64,000 bases of DNA, from NCBI RefSeq assembly GCF_020595095.1, contig NZ_JAJDOP010000006.1, positions 1-64,000 on the forward strand, in the 5' to 3' direction. How positions within the stretch are numbered: position 1 is the first letter of the stretch; the number at the start of each line of letters is the position of its first letter. Shown piece by piece: positions 18,408 to 29,025 of the stretch. This DNA is from Microvirga rosea (GTDB lineage: Bacteria > Pseudomonadota > Alphaproteobacteria > Rhizobiales > Beijerinckiaceae). The notes beneath the pieces are model-generated. The model was not told where the DNA came from. It was given only the letters and a program-made list of their open reading frames with translations, and made no database searches. The position numbers and the translations under genes are program-made.

Positions 18408-19568
18408 TCAAGCTGGCGTAATCGCCTGCATCTTTACCCGTCCCCGTTCCAGAACAAGACCCAGCTGCCCATTCTTGAGCGCCAGCGCCTTTTCTCCGAA
18501 GAGGGCGCGCCGCCAGCCGTGAAGGGACGGGACATCGGCATCGTCGTCCTCCGCGATCGCCTCCAGATCGTCCACGGTGGCGATGATCTTCGGCGCGACG
18601 CCTTCCTGTTCGGAGACCGCCTTCAGCAGAACCTTCAGCAAATCAACGACCGCGCCGGTATTGCCCCGTCCGCGGCTGCGCTCGGGGATCGGCACGCTCG
18701 CCGGATCCCGGGTCAGGCCCCGCTCGACGGCTTCGAGAATATCCGCTCCCGTCCGGGAACGCTCGAACCCATTGGGAATCGTCCGCAGGCGGCCGAGAGC
18801 CTCGACGCTGCGCGGGCCGGAAACCGCGATGTCGATGAGCGCATCGTCCTTGAGAATACGACCGCGCGGAACGTCCCGGCTCTGCGCCTCACGCTCGCGC
18901 CAGGCCGCGACTTCCATGAGGACCGCCACTTCCTTGACCTTGCGGACACGCCCGAAGAGGCGCCTCCAGGCGTTGTCCGGATCGGCCTGATAGGTTTCCG
19001 GGGACGAGAGGATCCCCATCTCCTCGTCCAGCCAGGGCAGGCGACCGTTCTTCTCCAGCTGCGCCACCAAGGCCTCGTAGACCTTCACCAGATGGGTCAC
19101 GTCGGACAGAGCATAGGTGAGCTGGGCATCGGTCAGGGGCCGCCGGGACCAGTCTGTGAAGCGCGATGACTTGTCGATGCGCGCCTTGGCAAGGTCATTG
19201 GCGAGCTGTTCGTAGGAAACCGAGTCGCCGTAGCCGCACACCATGGCGGCCACCTGGGTATCGAACAGGGGCTCCGGGACGATTCCGCCTAGGTTCCAGA
19301 TGATCTCCAGATCCTGCCGCGCCGAATGGAATACCTTGACCACGTTGCGGTTCGCCATCAGCGCCATGAACGGCGCGAGGTCGATCTCCGGGGCCAGGGG
19401 GTCGATCAGGCACGCGTCGGCGGGGTCCGGCCCTGCCATCTGAATCAGGCAGAGCTTCGGATAGTAGGTCGTCTCCCGTAGGAATTCCGTGTCAACGGTC
19501 ACGAACGGGTGGGCGGCAAGGCGGTCACAGGCCCGGCGAAGGGCATCGGTGGAAGAGATCAGTTCCAT
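18408..19568 (-). CDS. rnd: Ribonuclease D
   Basis: A 3'-5' exoribonuclease for tRNA and stable-RNA 3' maturation. At 386 residues it has the normal length. The DEDDy exonuclease domain shows Asp26-x-Glu28 ([10 protein letters not shown]), Asp86 ([10 protein letters not shown]), and Tyr152/Asp156 (YALSDVTHL). One or two HRDC domains follow, from about residue 205 ([20 protein letters not shown]) and 300. The start [17 protein letters not shown] fits family N-termini. It diverges from nothing; the upstream 43 bases separate it from the WYL-like gene on the same strand, so they may be co-transcribed. Confidence 0.95.
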   Translation of the reverse strand: MELISSTDALRRACDRLAAHPFVTVDTEFLRETTYYPKLCLIQMAGPDPADACLIDPLAPEIDLAPFMALMANRNVVKVFHSARQDLEIIWNLGGIVPEPLFDTQVAAMVCGYGDSVSYEQLANDLAKARIDKSSRFTDWSRRPLTDAQLTYALSDVTHLVKVYEALVAQLEKNGRLPWLDEEMGILSSPETYQADPDNAWRRLFGRVRKVKEVAVLMEVAAWREREAQSRDVPRGRILKDDALIDIAVSGPRSVEALGRLRTIPNGFERSRTGADILEAVERGLTRDPASVPIPERSRGRGNTGAVVDLLKVLLKAVSEQEGVAPKIIATVDDLEAIAEDDDADVPSLHGWRRALFGEKALALKNGQLGLVLERGRVKMQAITPA

Positions 19569-19611
19569 AAAGGCGTTTTAGCGGAAGCTTGGCGATCCGG
19601 CGACCCCTGTC

Positions 19612-19977
19612 TTAAGGCTGCCCCTGGATTTTCCTGCGTTCCTTGGCTTGCCGTTCCGCCCGCTTGATCAGCCAGTCGATGATGTTGCGGTCGACCACGA
19701 GGCCTGTTTCGGCGTCGACGAGCCGTTCGATCCGGTCGGCCCTGAAGCCCCGGTAGCCGTCATCGGCCATGTCGATGCCTCCCAGAAGGGTCTTGCCCGG
19801 CCCGACCTTCAGCTCGCGCGCGATGATCCAGCGCCGGCTCGGATTGCCGGCCTGATCCGTATAGTGAAGCTCCAGCGCGCCTTCCATGGGATAGACATGC
19901 CAAGCGCCCTCAATCCGCTCCTCGACGGGGGCGTTCCGGGCCGGCCTCAACAGGGATGTTGCATGTGCGTGAATCAT
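19612..19977 (-). CDS. Small stand-alone WYL-like domain protein
   Basis: A 121-residue cytosolic protein with no membrane segment or signal. The middle reads ALELHYTDQAGNPSRRWI, then ELKVGPGKTLLGG and GYRGFRADRIERLVD. This follows the strand order of a WYL domain (I.Y.d..G..s.r.i.P..l......L.g.....YR.FrldRI). WYL domains usually sit behind a helix-turn-helix and bind ligands or nucleic acid; none is fused here. ATG 19977 is preferred; ATG 20019 would add 14 residues. Downstream on the same strand is rnd. The resemblance is by eye and only moderately certain. Confidence 0.65.
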   Translation of the reverse strand: MIHAHATSLLRPARNAPVEERIEGAWHVYPMEGALELHYTDQAGNPSRRWIIARELKVGPGKTLLGGIDMADDGYRGFRADRIERLVDAETGLVVDRNIIDWLIKRAERQAKERRKIQGQP

Positions 19978-20190
19978 AGACGGGATATGGTGATTCACGC
20001 TTTGTTCCGCAAGAATCACCGGCCCTTTTCAGGGGAAATTCTGAAGGCCGATTCTGGGTCGAAAAGGCCCGCTTCGGAGGCTCCCGCGGGCACGGTTCCG
20101 CTGGGGGCCTGAGTGGTGACCCGGCGGAGCAGGTTTCCCATGCGGGTGGCCTCTTTGGCGCCGGGTCCGTTGAGAAATCGTCCTTTCGCC

Positions 20191-20229
20191 TTGACATCCG
20201 ATGGCCCGCATGAATGGTGCGCCGATAAT
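20191..20229 (+). promoter_or_regulatory. Possible aspS promoter
   Basis: A perfect -35 hexamer TTGACA sits at 20191-20196, about 50 bases before the aspS start. No good -10 lies at 16-18 bases. The nearest TATAAT-like box (GATAAT, 20224-20229) is 27 bases away, so only the -35 is persuasive. Confidence 0.3.
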
Positions 20230-20246
20230 CCGAATAATCTCTTCTC

Positions 20247-22079
20247 ATGCAGGCTTCCATGTCCGCCTCTATGCATCGTTACCGTTCCCACACCTGCGGC
20301 GCCCTGCGCGAATCCGACGTCGGGCAGACGTCCCGTCTGTCCGGCTGGGTGCATCGTATCCGCGACCATGGCGGCGTCCTCTTCATCGACCTGCGCGACC
20401 ATTACGGCATGACGCAATGCGTCGCCGATCCGGATTCCCCGGCCTTCAAGCTGGCGGAAACCGTTCGGTCCGAATGGGTCGTGCGCATCGACGGCAAGGT
20501 GCGCAAGCGTCCCGCAGGCACCGAAAATCCGGATCTCCCGACCGGCCTTGTCGAGGTCTACATCACCGACATGGAGGTTCTCGGCCCGGCGGACGAGCTG
20601 CCCATGCCGGTCTTCGGCGATCAGGAATACCCGGAGGAAACCCGGCTCAAGTATCGCTATCTCGACCTGCGCCGGGAGAAGCTGCACAGCAACATCATGA
20701 AGCGTGGCGCGATCATCGACTCGCTCCGCCGCCGCATGAAGGACAGCGGCTTCTTCGAGTTCACGACGCCGATCCTTACCGCCTCCTCCCCGGAAGGTGC
20801 GCGGGACTTCCTCGTGCCCTCGCGCATTCATCCCGGCAATTTCTACGCGCTGCCGCAGGCCCCGCAGCAGTTCAAGCAGCTGATCATGATTTCCGGGTTC
20901 GACCGGTATTTCCAGATCGCGCCCTGCTTCCGCGACGAAGACCCCCGCGCCGACCGCCTGCCGGGCGAGTTCTACCAGCTCGACGTGGAAATGAGCTTCG
21001 TCACCCAGGAAGACGTATTCCGCACCATGGAGCCGGTGATCCGCGATACCTTCAAGGAATTCGCCGACGGCAAGCCGGTGACGGAGACCTTCCCGCGGAT
21101 TCCCTATTTCGAGTCCATGCTCAAGTACGGATCCGACAAGCCGGACCTGCGCAATCCCCTGGTGATCGCTGACGTGTCCGAGGTGTTCACCCGCGAGGAC
21201 GTGACGTTCAACGCCTTCAAGAACGTCATCAAATCGGGCGGCGTGGTGCGGGCGATCCCCGCGCCGGGCGCTGCTTCCCAGCCGCGTTCGTTCTTCGACA
21301 AGCTCAACGACTGGGCCCGCTCGGAGGGCGCCCCCGGCCTCGGCTACATCGTGTTCGAGGAAGAGGGCGGCCAGATCACCGGCAAAGGCCCGATCGCGAA
21401 GTTCATTCCGGATGCGGCTCAGGCTGTCATCCGCGAGCAGGCCGGCGTTGGCGCCGGCGATGCGGTGTTCTTCTCTGCCGGCGTCGAGGACAAGGCTGCG
21501 TCCCTCGCCGGCAAGGCCCGGGTCCGGATCGGCGACGAGCTCGGCCTCGGCGACAAGAACCAGTTCGCCTTCTGCTGGATTACCGAGTTCCCGCAATACG
21601 AGTGGAACGAGGACGAGAAGAAGATCGATTTCTCGCACAATCCGTTTTCCATGGCCGACATGGATCACGAGGCGTTCATGGCGCTCGATCCGTCCGAAAA
21701 GGACCGGATCCTGAAGATCACCGCGCTTCAGTACGACATGGTCTGCAATGGCTATGAGATGGCCTCCGGCAGCATCCGTAACCACCGGCCCGATCGCATG
21801 GTCAAGGCGTTCGAGATCGCCGGTTACGGCGAGAAGGAAGTCATGGAGCGGTTCGGCGGCATGTACCGTGCGTTCCAATACGGCGCACCGCCCCACGGCG
21901 GCATGGCGGCCGGGATCGACCGCGTCGTGATGCTGCTGTGCGGTGCCCAGAACCTGCGCGAGATCACCCTCTTCCCGATGAACCAGAAGGCCGAGGATCT
22001 CCTGCTCGGGGCACCGTCCGAGGTGACGCCGAAGCAGCTGCGCGAACTCCACATCCGCCTGAACCTGCCGGAGAAATGA
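20247..22079 (+). CDS. aspS: Aspartate--tRNA ligase
   Basis: Class II aminoacyl-tRNA synthetase, 610 residues, the usual bacterial length. The OB-fold anticodon domain starts [25 protein letters not shown]. Motif 2 is [13 protein letters not shown]. The GAD insertion domain lies around residues 290-420. Motif 3 is [18 protein letters not shown]. Because gatB is present in this genome, the enzyme may be non-discriminating and also make Asp-tRNA(Asn); this is an inference. ATG 20247 is given; ATG 20271 ([10 protein letters not shown]) is an equally plausible family-like start. The 3' end couples to a glycosyltransferase through ATGA. Confidence 0.97.
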   Translation: MQASMSASMHRYRSHTCGALRESDVGQTSRLSGWVHRIRDHGGVLFIDLRDHYGMTQCVADPDSPAFKLAETVRSEWVVRIDGKVRKRPAGTENPDLPTGLVEVYITDMEVLGPADELPMPVFGDQEYPEETRLKYRYLDLRREKLHSNIMKRGAIIDSLRRRMKDSGFFEFTTPILTASSPEGARDFLVPSRIHPGNFYALPQAPQQFKQLIMISGFDRYFQIAPCFRDEDPRADRLPGEFYQLDVEMSFVTQEDVFRTMEPVIRDTFKEFADGKPVTETFPRIPYFESMLKYGSDKPDLRNPLVIADVSEVFTREDVTFNAFKNVIKSGGVVRAIPAPGAASQPRSFFDKLNDWARSEGAPGLGYIVFEEEGGQITGKGPIAKFIPDAAQAVIREQAGVGAGDAVFFSAGVEDKAASLAGKARVRIGDELGLGDKNQFAFCWITEFPQYEWNEDEKKIDFSHNPFSMADMDHEAFMALDPSEKDRILKITALQYDMVCNGYEMASGSIRNHRPDRMVKAFEIAGYGEKEVMERFGGMYRAFQYGAPPHGGMAAGIDRVVMLLCGAQNLREITLFPMNQKAEDLLLGAPSEVTPKQLRELHIRLNLPEK

Positions 22080-22969
22080 GCGGGGGACCGCTGGAGCGGG
22101 ATCCGCCCGTGGTGACCGCCATCGTCGTGGCTTTCGACAGCGCTCATGCGCTGCCGGAATGCCTTGCGGCGCTCAAGGACGAGAGGGTGGCTGCCATCGT
22201 GGTCGACAACGCCTCCACGGATGGGAGCATCGCCGTTTCCGAGCGGATGGGCGCCAAGGTCATCCGCAATGCCCGGAACGAGGGATACGGCCGCGCCAAC
22301 AATGCGGGGGTGCGCGCCGCAGCGACGGAGTTCGTTCTGATCGTCAACCCGGATGTAATCGTCACGAAAGGTGCCGTCGCGGCCCTTCTGGACGCTGCCC
22401 GGCGCTATGAGGATGCGGAGTTCTTCGCGCCCCAGATCGTCGAGCCGAGCGGGCGAGTGTTCTTTCAACCGCGCTCGCTTCTCGCAACGCAGCTGACCAA
22501 TCCGGGCGGCAAGCTCGTTCTGCCGGAAGGGGAGGCCTGCGCGCCGTTCTTTTCCGGCGCCTGCTTCCTCATGCGGCGGGAGTTTTTCCTCAAGCTCGGC
22601 GGCTTCGATGAAGAAATCTTCCTCTTCTACGAGGATGACGACCTGTGCCGCAGGATCAGCGACCGGGGAGCGGCCCTCGTGTATGTGCCGCAGGCGATCG
22701 TGCGTCACGGGCGCGGGCGCTCCAGCGGCCCCAAGCGCGGTCTCGTCTTCAAGTCCCGTTGGCATCAGGCGTGGTCCCGGGCCTATGTGAGCCGCAAATA
22801 CGGATTGCCGGACCCGGCGCCTTCCATGTTTGCCGTCAATGCAGTCAAGACCATCGCGGCGGGACTGTCCTTTCGACGCAGTCTGATCGAGCGCTATGGC
22901 GGTTCGGCCGCAGGCGCATTCGCCTTCATGCGTCGCAGGAAAGCGCTGCAGAAAGAGGGTTTGTCATGA
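22076..22969 (+). CDS. Family 2 glycosyltransferase
   Basis: A 297-residue GT-A fold enzyme, similar in style to rhamnosyltransferases of O-antigen and exopolysaccharide assembly. Nucleotide-sugar motifs are [11 protein letters not shown] (residues 41-51), [11 protein letters not shown] and the NPD metal site (91-93). [33 protein letters not shown], split here by position (about residues 160-192), contains the acceptor-side GGFDE and the ED catalytic pair. The C-terminus is basic. Both ends overlap neighbours by ATGA (aspS before, acyltransferase after), so it is translated in series with a tRNA synthetase. Confidence 0.92.
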   Translation: MSGGPLERDPPVVTAIVVAFDSAHALPECLAALKDERVAAIVVDNASTDGSIAVSERMGAKVIRNARNEGYGRANNAGVRAAATEFVLIVNPDVIVTKGAVAALLDAARRYEDAEFFAPQIVEPSGRVFFQPRSLLATQLTNPGGKLVLPEGEACAPFFSGACFLMRREFFLKLGGFDEEIFLFYEDDDLCRRISDRGAALVYVPQAIVRHGRGRSSGPKRGLVFKSRWHQAWSRAYVSRKYGLPDPAPSMFAVNAVKTIAAGLSFRRSLIERYGGSAAGAFAFMRRRKALQKEGLS

Positions 22970-24063
22970 GGCTGCCTTCGCTCGTCACGGATGCGCCCAC
23001 CCTCTCGACCGCGATGGGGCAGGAGCGGAACAACTTCACGCTCATCCGGCTGCTCCTAGCCCTGGCCGTGGTGGTGTCCCATGCATTCAGCGTGACCACC
23101 GGCGAAGTCATGGATGAGCCCCTGGCCGCATGGACGGGCTTTACCCTCGGGGAGCACGCGGTGAACGGCTTCTTCGCCATTTCCGGCTTCCTCGTAACCA
23201 TGAGCTTCGACCGTCGCGGCTGGCGCGATTATGTGATCGCCCGGTCCCTGCGCATCACGCCGGGCCTGATCGTGGCGACGCTGATCGTGGCCCTCGTCCT
23301 CGGCGGCCTGATGACGCGCCTGCCGCTGATGGAATATCTGACGAGCGATTCCTTACGCCGCTTCATCGGCGCGACGCTCACGAGCTTCAAGAGCAACATC
23401 GCACTTCCCGGCGTTTTCGTGGGCAATCCGTTCCAGTTCCCGATGGGGACGGTCTGGACGCTGAAATATGAAGTGCTCTGCTATGTCGGCGTTCTGGGCC
23501 TGGGGCTTGTTGGACTTGTCCGCTTCCGCCCGGCGGCTCTGGCGCTCGTCGCAGGCTTGGCGATGGCTCTGCTGGTTCTCGATCTCATTCGTCCGACCGC
23601 CCCGAAGGGGCTTGAAACCGCCTTGCGGCTGCCGCTGATCTTCGCCTTTGGCGGAGCGCTGTACGTTTGGCGCAACCGCGCGCGCTTGTCCGGTTTTCTG
23701 CTGCTGTTCCTGGTGGTCGCCACAGGCTTGGCGCACGGAACGTTTCTCTACAAGACGCTCCTGTTTGTGACCTCCGCCTATGGGGTGATCTGGCTGGCGC
23801 TCGCGCCCGTGGCGACGCGCTGGTCCTGGGAACCCGATGCCGATCTGTCTTACGGCACGTATCTCTACGGGTGGCCGGTACAGCAGGCGTTGCACGCCGT
23901 CTTTCCGACCGCTGCCGCCATCGTCCTTCTCGGGCCTTCCCTCGTGATCACGCTCGTGGTGGCGGCACTGTCCTGGTATGGCGTCGAGAAGCCCGCTCTG
24001 TCCCTCAAGGCCAAGGCCCTCGGCCGGCGGACGATCAAGACGATTGAGCCCGCAGCACCCTGA
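22966..24063 (+). CDS. Acyltransferase-3 family membrane O-acyltransferase
   Basis: A 365-residue integral membrane protein of the OafA/YrhL acyltransferase-3 family, which acetylates or otherwise acylates cell-surface glycans. About ten helices are visible. The conserved catalytic histidine is in [13 protein letters not shown] at the end of helix 1, and the family arginine region is near [40 protein letters not shown] is the typical late motif. The start ATG 22966 sits in the glycosyltransferase stop. The 3' end overlaps the convergent O-acetyltransferase by 29 bases. Confidence 0.92.
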   Translation: MRLPSLVTDAPTLSTAMGQERNNFTLIRLLLALAVVVSHAFSVTTGEVMDEPLAAWTGFTLGEHAVNGFFAISGFLVTMSFDRRGWRDYVIARSLRITPGLIVATLIVALVLGGLMTRLPLMEYLTSDSLRRFIGATLTSFKSNIALPGVFVGNPFQFPMGTVWTLKYEVLCYVGVLGLGLVGLVRFRPAALALVAGLAMALLVLDLIRPTAPKGLETALRLPLIFAFGGALYVWRNRARLSGFLLLFLVVATGLAHGTFLYKTLLFVTSAYGVIWLALAPVATRWSWEPDADLSYGTYLYGWPVQQALHAVFPTAAAIVLLGPSLVITLVVAALSWYGVEKPALSLKAKALGRRTIKTIEPAAP

Positions 24064-24655
24064 CGGCGGCGATCAGTTCCCGAACGCGGTCGCTTTGCAG
24101 AAGCGGAATGAGAACGGCGATCTTCTCCCGCGGCAGCTCCCACCAGGCCGAATCCAGAAGCCCCTGGATCGTCGGCTCATCGAAGCGATAGCGGATCACC
24201 TTCGCGGGGTTGCCACCGACAATGGCATAAGGCGGCACATCCTTGGTGACGACGGCTTGGGCGGCGATGACGGCCCCATGGCCGACGGTGACGCCCGACA
24301 GGATGATCGCGCCCGATCCGAGCCAGACATCGTTGCCGATGGTCACGTCCCCCCGCGATGTATGGTAGTCGTCCGTTTGGGGCGCCGTCGGCCATAATTC
24401 CCTCAAGGCCGAGAAGGGATAGGTGGTGGTCCAGTCCATCCGATGATTGCCGCCGAGCAGGATCTCGACCTTGTCGGCGAAGGAGCAATAGCGGCCGATC
24501 GTCAGCTTTTTGCCCGACTCGGGGAACCGGACCTTCGGGCGTCCGTAGGAAAACTCACCGACATCAAACCCGTACCGATCCACGAGCCGAGCAAGGTGGA
24601 TATTCGTTTGGTTGTGCGGATTGCGCCAGTTCTTGAGTCGATGACGAAGTTTCAT
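24035..24655 (-). CDS. CatB-related (XAT-type) hexapeptide O-acetyltransferase
   Basis: A 206-residue left-handed beta-helix acetyltransferase of the xenobiotic/CatB group, predicted to work as a trimer with acetyl-CoA. The diagnostic [14 protein letters not shown] holds the catalytic His71. Hexapeptide repeats follow: [22 protein letters not shown], then [29 protein letters not shown]. Relatives acetylate sugars, serine or chloramphenicol. Beside a GT2 enzyme and an acyltransferase-3, a glycan substrate is likely here. Tail-to-tail overlap of 29 bases with the acyltransferase could allow antisense interference. Confidence 0.92.
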   Translation of the reverse strand: MKLRHRLKNWRNPHNQTNIHLARLVDRYGFDVGEFSYGRPKVRFPESGKKLTIGRYCSFADKVEILLGGNHRMDWTTTYPFSALRELWPTAPQTDDYHTSRGDVTIGNDVWLGSGAIILSGVTVGHGAVIAAQAVVTKDVPPYAIVGGNPAKVIRYRFDEPTIQGLLDSAWWELPREKIAVLIPLLQSDRVRELIAAVRVLRAQSS

Positions 24656-24757
24656 CGGATGTGCTTACTCACGGACAAGGGCGTTGACGAGGCGGAACAA
24701 GGCGCGCACAAGTGCGCCCACTTGAAACGATGCGCGTTGGCGTGAGGAGCGTAGGGG

Positions 24758-27058
24758 ATGGCTGACAACATCTCGCAGGATCTGAAATCGGGAGCGATGT
24801 TCTATCACCGCTATCCACGTCCAGGAAAGCTCGAGATCCAGCCAACCAAGCCCCTCGGCAATCAGCGCGACCTGGCGCTTGCCTATTCTCCGGGCGTTGC
24901 CGCTCCTTGCGAGGCCATCGCGGCGGATCCGAGCGAGGCGGGTAATCTGACGTCGCGCCAGAACCTCGTGGCGGTGATTTCGAACGGTACGGCCGTTCTT
25001 GGGCTCGGCGATATCGGCCCCCTTGCTTCGAAGCCGGTCATGGAAGGCAAGGCGGTCCTGTTCAAGAAATTTTCGGGCATCGACGTCTTTGACATCGAAG
25101 TGGCCGAAAAGGAGGTCGACCGGCTCGTCGAAGTCATCGCCGCCCTGGAGCCGACCTTCGGAGGGATCAACCTCGAGGATATCAAGGCGCCCGAATGCTT
25201 CGAGGTGGAGGAGAGGCTGAAGGCCCGCATGGGTATCCCGGTCTTCCATGATGACCAACACGGCACGGCCATCATCGTAGCGGCGGCGGTCACCAATGCC
25301 CTCGAACTCGCCGGAAAACGCATCGAAGACGTGAAGATCGTCACCTCCGGCGCAGGCGCGGCGGCGCTCGCCTGCCTCAATCTCCTGGTTTCCCTTGGCG
25401 CCAGGCCGGACAATATCTGGGTCACGGACATCGAGGGCGTCGTCTATGAGGGCCGCGAAAAGCTCATGGACCGGTGGAAATCGGTCTATGCGCAGAAGAC
25501 CGATGCCCGCAATCTCGCGGACGTGATTACGGACGCGGATATTTTCCTCGGACTTTCGGCCGGCGGCGTCCTCAAGCCGGCGCTTCTCGAGAAGATGGCC
25601 CCGCGTCCGCTGATCCTGGCGCTTGCGAACCCCTATCCTGAAATCATGCCGGAAGAGGCGGAGGCTGCCCGGCCCGATGCGATGATCTGCACCGGCCGTT
25701 CGGATTATCCGAACCAGGTCAACAACGTCCTGTGTTTCCCCTACATTTTCCGGGGAGCCCTGGACGTGGGCGCAACCACCATCAACGAAGCCATGAAGGC
25801 CGCTGCCGTCAAGGCGATTGCCGGACTTGCCCGCGAGGCTCCGTCCGAGGTCGTCGCCCGCGCTTATGGCGGCGAGGCGCATCCTTTCGGACGCAAGTCC
25901 CTGATTCCGAGCCCGTTCGATCCCCGCCTGATCCTGCGCATCGCTCCCGCCGTCGCGCGGGCCGCCATGGACAGCGGCGTTGCGACCCGTCCGTTGGCGG
26001 ACCTGGAGGCCTACGCGGATTCGCTGACGCGGTTCGTCTTCCGCTCCGGGTTCATCATGAAGCCCATCTTCTCGCAGGCGCGGGAGAATCCCAAGCGCGT
26101 CATCTATGCGGAGGGTGAGGACGAGCGCGTTCTGCGGGCCGTTCAGGTGATCGTCGAGGAGGGGATCGCGAAGCCGATCCTGATCGGCCGTCCGGCCGTG
26201 GTGGAGACCCGCATCAAGCGCTTCGGGCTTTCCATGGAGATCGGGCGGCACTTCGACCTGGTCAATCCGGAGGACGATCCGAGATACCGGGACTATGTGG
26301 CGACCTATGTGGAGGCCGCCGGACGAAAGGGCATCACTCCCGATGCCGCCAAAACCCTGGTGCGCACCAATTCCACCATCATTGGGGCGCTGGCGGTCAG
26401 GCGAGGGGACGCGGATGCCCTGATCTGCGGTCTCGAAGGGCGCTTTCAATCCCGGCTCAAGCACATCAAGGACATTATCGGTTTCGCTCCGGGCACCCAC
26501 GAGATGGCTGCCCTGTCGCTGGTCATCACCTCCAAGGGGGCGTTCTTCCTGTCCGACACCCACGTCCAGTTCAACCCGGACGCGGAAGCGATCGCCGATA
26601 TGACAATCGCCTGCGCCAGCCATGTGCGCCGGTTCGGCCTGGAGCCGAAAATCGCGCTCGTATCCCATTCGGACTTCGGTTCGACCGACACGCCCACCGC
26701 GATCAAGATGCGCAAGGCGCTCGAGTGCATCCAGGAGCGGGCGCCGGATCTCGAAGTGGACGGGGAGATGCAGGCGGACGCCGCTCTGTCGTCGATCATC
26801 CGCGAGCGGGTCTATCCGGGGTCGCGCCTCAAGGGCGAAGCGAATGTGCTGATCATGCCGAACCTCGATGCCGCCAACGTGGCCTTCCAGTTCACGAAGA
26901 TGCTGGCGGATTCGATTCCCGTCGGGCCGATCCTGATCGGACCTGCGAAGCCCGCCCATATTCTGACGCCGTCGGTGACCGCGCGCGGGATCGTCAATCT
27001 GACCGCCATCGCCGTGGTGGAAGCGCAGGCCGCGGAAACGCAGCCGACGCTGATTTAA
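24758..27058 (+). CDS. maeB: NADP-dependent malic enzyme, MaeB type with phosphotransacetylase-like C-terminus
   Basis: Oxidatively decarboxylates malate to pyruvate with NADP+, supplying NADPH and gluconeogenic carbon. 766 residues. The malic N-terminal domain covers about residues 20-155, with [13 protein letters not shown] and the catalytic Lys region [18 protein letters not shown]. The metal site ends [10 protein letters not shown]. The dinucleotide-binding domain follows ([22 protein letters not shown]). From about residue 430 comes a phosphotransacetylase-like domain ([21 protein letters not shown]) that is regulatory, not catalytic, in known MaeB enzymes. It appears monocistronic. Confidence 0.96.
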   Translation: MADNISQDLKSGAMFYHRYPRPGKLEIQPTKPLGNQRDLALAYSPGVAAPCEAIAADPSEAGNLTSRQNLVAVISNGTAVLGLGDIGPLASKPVMEGKAVLFKKFSGIDVFDIEVAEKEVDRLVEVIAALEPTFGGINLEDIKAPECFEVEERLKARMGIPVFHDDQHGTAIIVAAAVTNALELAGKRIEDVKIVTSGAGAAALACLNLLVSLGARPDNIWVTDIEGVVYEGREKLMDRWKSVYAQKTDARNLADVITDADIFLGLSAGGVLKPALLEKMAPRPLILALANPYPEIMPEEAEAARPDAMICTGRSDYPNQVNNVLCFPYIFRGALDVGATTINEAMKAAAVKAIAGLAREAPSEVVARAYGGEAHPFGRKSLIPSPFDPRLILRIAPAVARAAMDSGVATRPLADLEAYADSLTRFVFRSGFIMKPIFSQARENPKRVIYAEGEDERVLRAVQVIVEEGIAKPILIGRPAVVETRIKRFGLSMEIGRHFDLVNPEDDPRYRDYVATYVEAAGRKGITPDAAKTLVRTNSTIIGALAVRRGDADALICGLEGRFQSRLKHIKDIIGFAPGTHEMAALSLVITSKGAFFLSDTHVQFNPDAEAIADMTIACASHVRRFGLEPKIALVSHSDFGSTDTPTAIKMRKALECIQERAPDLEVDGEMQADAALSSIIRERVYPGSRLKGEANVLIMPNLDAANVAFQFTKMLADSIPVGPILIGPAKPAHILTPSVTARGIVNLTAIAVVEAQAAETQPTLI

Positions 27059-27070
27059 ACCGCCGATGCG

Positions 27071-27097
27071 GGCGGCCGCCGTTACTCGGCGGTCGCC
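27071..27097. terminator. Hairpin at the convergent maeB / 620-aa gene junction
   Basis: GGCGGCCGCCG (27071-27081) pairs with CGGCGGTCGCC (27087-27097), 11 pairs with one G-U. The 5-base loop contains the stop codon (27082-27084) of the minus-strand gene. No T-tract follows, so it may be a bidirectional terminator or an RNA-end protector. Confidence 0.5.
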
Positions 27098-28944
27098 GTA
27101 ATATCGAGCTTCTGAATGACCGATGCGGGCTCGGAGGCCGTAACGATGTCGGCAATGCCGAGGCCGCCGGAATCCTTGGCGCGGGCGTTGATCGCCAGGC
27201 GCCCCGGCTTGGCGATGAAGCGTGCGAGCGCCTGGCTCAGCGCTCTGGCCTGTTCGGAACTGCCCAGCATCGAAGGCACCACAACGGCCGTACCCGCCGC
27301 GAAGGTCCGGCGGAGCGATTCAGGCGAGGTCTTTTGCTCCTTGGCGGCCTGGGTCAGGTAGCGCTCGAACAAGCCGCCGTTCTCCACCACGAGATTGAGG
27401 GCCTTCGCCCGGGCCCCGATCAGCGCAACCGTCGCCAGCGCGGTATCAGGGTTGAACACGTCCTTGCCGACGTCGCCTAACGTGCCTGTCAGGGCGATGC
27501 GGCCCATGTCCTGTCCCTGAACGGAGACTTCCCTGAGGTTCAACTCCTGCGTCGTCTCGTTCCAGGCGGCCGACACGAGAAGCGACATGTCGACTGCCTT
27601 GTAACCAAGGCTCGTCAGGTTTTGGATGCCCTCATCCTTGCTGTTTTCCGGCAGTGCCATGGCGAAGTTCCGGAGGGCGATCCGCAGATTGGTCGGGATC
27701 GCATTCACCGGCTGATCGGCCGTCACCTCGAACGTCTTCAGGCTTGCCTTGACCCGCTGAGGCATGCCCGGCTTTGCCGCGTTCGGCACATCGATGTCCA
27801 CGCCCGAAACCTGCATGCTTCCGAGCGTCGGAGCGAGACTGCGCAGTGCCGCCGCGTCAAGGTCCTTGAGGGATCGATTTTCGAGGTTCTTCAAGCCTTC
27901 AAGGGTCGATGCAAAGGAGAAACCGTTGAATGCTATGGTTTCGATCCCGATACGTCCGTCGTCCTTGCGGACTTCGAGACCCTCGATACGGGCATCGGCC
28001 GGTTGGCCTTCCTTGGCTCCCGTAAAGGCCATGCGTTTGATCCGGGAGACGGTCTCGCCGCTCTCGTTTGAGGGGCGTGCCTTCACCTCGACCCCGAATG
28101 CTTCGACGGTGCCGATACCGATGGCGCTGAACAGGTCCGCCGCCGCCGCGATCAGCCGCTTCTGCTCGTCTTCGGACAGGTCCTTCTTGTCGCCCAGCTC
28201 CGAGAAAAGGCTCATGGACCCGGCCCAGGAATTCTTCGTGGGGCGGGCTGAGAAATCCCGGCCGCTCAGGCGCTCGATCGTCGCGCTGGTGTTGTTGCGT
28301 CCGTCGACGAAATCGATCTTTTCGACGGAGAAGCTGCCATAGATGCTGGTCAGGGGACCGGAATCGGCCTTCGTCTCATAAAGCCGCGCAAACGCCGGAA
28401 GATCGATGTCGCTGACCGTCATGCGGCCGTAGCTGGAGACCGTCCGCTTGGAGCCGTCCATGATCTCGGTGCCTGCGGCGCCGGCGACCGCTTCGGCAAT
28501 CCGGCCTTGGCGAATATTCGTCAGGACGACGTTCTTGTAAGTGATGGTCTGTGTCTTCGGGCCGAGTTTCTGCTGCAATCTCAGGTCCGGAATCACGATT
28601 TGCGCGGCGCTGATCCGCGACAGCCGGGTTGCGATGGGCTCCGCGGACGCGCTCGAGAACAAGGCCTCGATATCCGCCTTCGGCGTGGCGACGCCATTGA
28701 ACTGGATCGTCTTGGCCTCATAGTCAGCTCCGCCGAAGCTAAGCTTGACGTTCTCGAGGCTGAAAGTGTCCGGCGTTTGAGCCAGGGCGACGCTCCAGAG
28801 GGGCGCGCGCACTGCGCCGACGGCTATCCCGTGGGTCGGCGCATCGATCCGGACATCGCGAAAAAGAACCGGCTCGAACTGAAGCCCGAAGGCACCTGCC
28901 GCAAGGGCTAATGCGCAAACGCCTGAACGGTAAGGAAAGCCCAT
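27082..28944 (-). CDS. Exported 620-residue protein of unknown function, beta-rich
   Basis: I do not recognise a named family. The N-terminus (YRSGVCALALAAGAFGLQ) looks like a signal peptide or membrane anchor. The rest is soluble, with many alternating strand-turn segments built as I.v.di.i.....f (for example VKLSFGGADYEAKTIQFNGV and GRMTVSDIDLPAFARLYETK). These recall AsmA-like or DUF945-type periplasmic repeat proteins. Helical stretches occur around SEDEQKRLIAAAADLFSAIG. Only one cysteine is seen, in the leader. A role in envelope lipid traffic would be speculative. It shares the strand with erpA 81 bases upstream and is convergent with maeB. Confidence 0.8.
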   Translation of the reverse strand: MGFPYRSGVCALALAAGAFGLQFEPVLFRDVRIDAPTHGIAVGAVRAPLWSVALAQTPDTFSLENVKLSFGGADYEAKTIQFNGVATPKADIEALFSSASAEPIATRLSRISAAQIVIPDLRLQQKLGPKTQTITYKNVVLTNIRQGRIAEAVAGAAGTEIMDGSKRTVSSYGRMTVSDIDLPAFARLYETKADSGPLTSIYGSFSVEKIDFVDGRNNTSATIERLSGRDFSARPTKNSWAGSMSLFSELGDKKDLSEDEQKRLIAAAADLFSAIGIGTVEAFGVEVKARPSNESGETVSRIKRMAFTGAKEGQPADARIEGLEVRKDDGRIGIETIAFNGFSFASTLEGLKNLENRSLKDLDAAALRSLAPTLGSMQVSGVDIDVPNAAKPGMPQRVKASLKTFEVTADQPVNAIPTNLRIALRNFAMALPENSKDEGIQNLTSLGYKAVDMSLLVSAAWNETTQELNLREVSVQGQDMGRIALTGTLGDVGKDVFNPDTALATVALIGARAKALNLVVENGGLFERYLTQAAKEQKTSPESLRRTFAAGTAVVVPSMLGSSEQARALSQALARFIAKPGRLAINARAKDSGGLGIADIVTASEPASVIQKLDITATAE

Positions 28945-28976
28945 ATTGGTCCTCGAAAATGCGGCAGCCGCAAACA

Positions 28977-28994
28977 GCCGGATGGGAATCCGGC
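28977..28994 (-). terminator. Hairpin downstream of erpA
   Basis: GCCGGAT (28977-28983) and ATCCGGC (28988-28994) form a perfect 7-bp stem with a 4-base loop. Read on the minus strand it follows the erpA stop by about 30 bases and is succeeded by TGTTTG. It is a weak intrinsic terminator candidate. Confidence 0.45.
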
Positions 28995-29025
28995 CGAGAG
29001 AGCATAGGGGATCGGGAGGGAATGT

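Noticed and set aside
20016-22052. A 678-codon open frame on the minus strand across aspS
   Set aside because: It mirrors an intact AspRS and shows no recognisable motif or ribosome site. It is explained by GC-rich third-codon bias.
24665-26959. A 764-codon open frame on the minus strand across maeB
   Set aside because: It is the antisense of a fully conserved malic enzyme. The translation is rich in Arg/His/Gly/Asp without domains, which is the usual GC-rich shadow.
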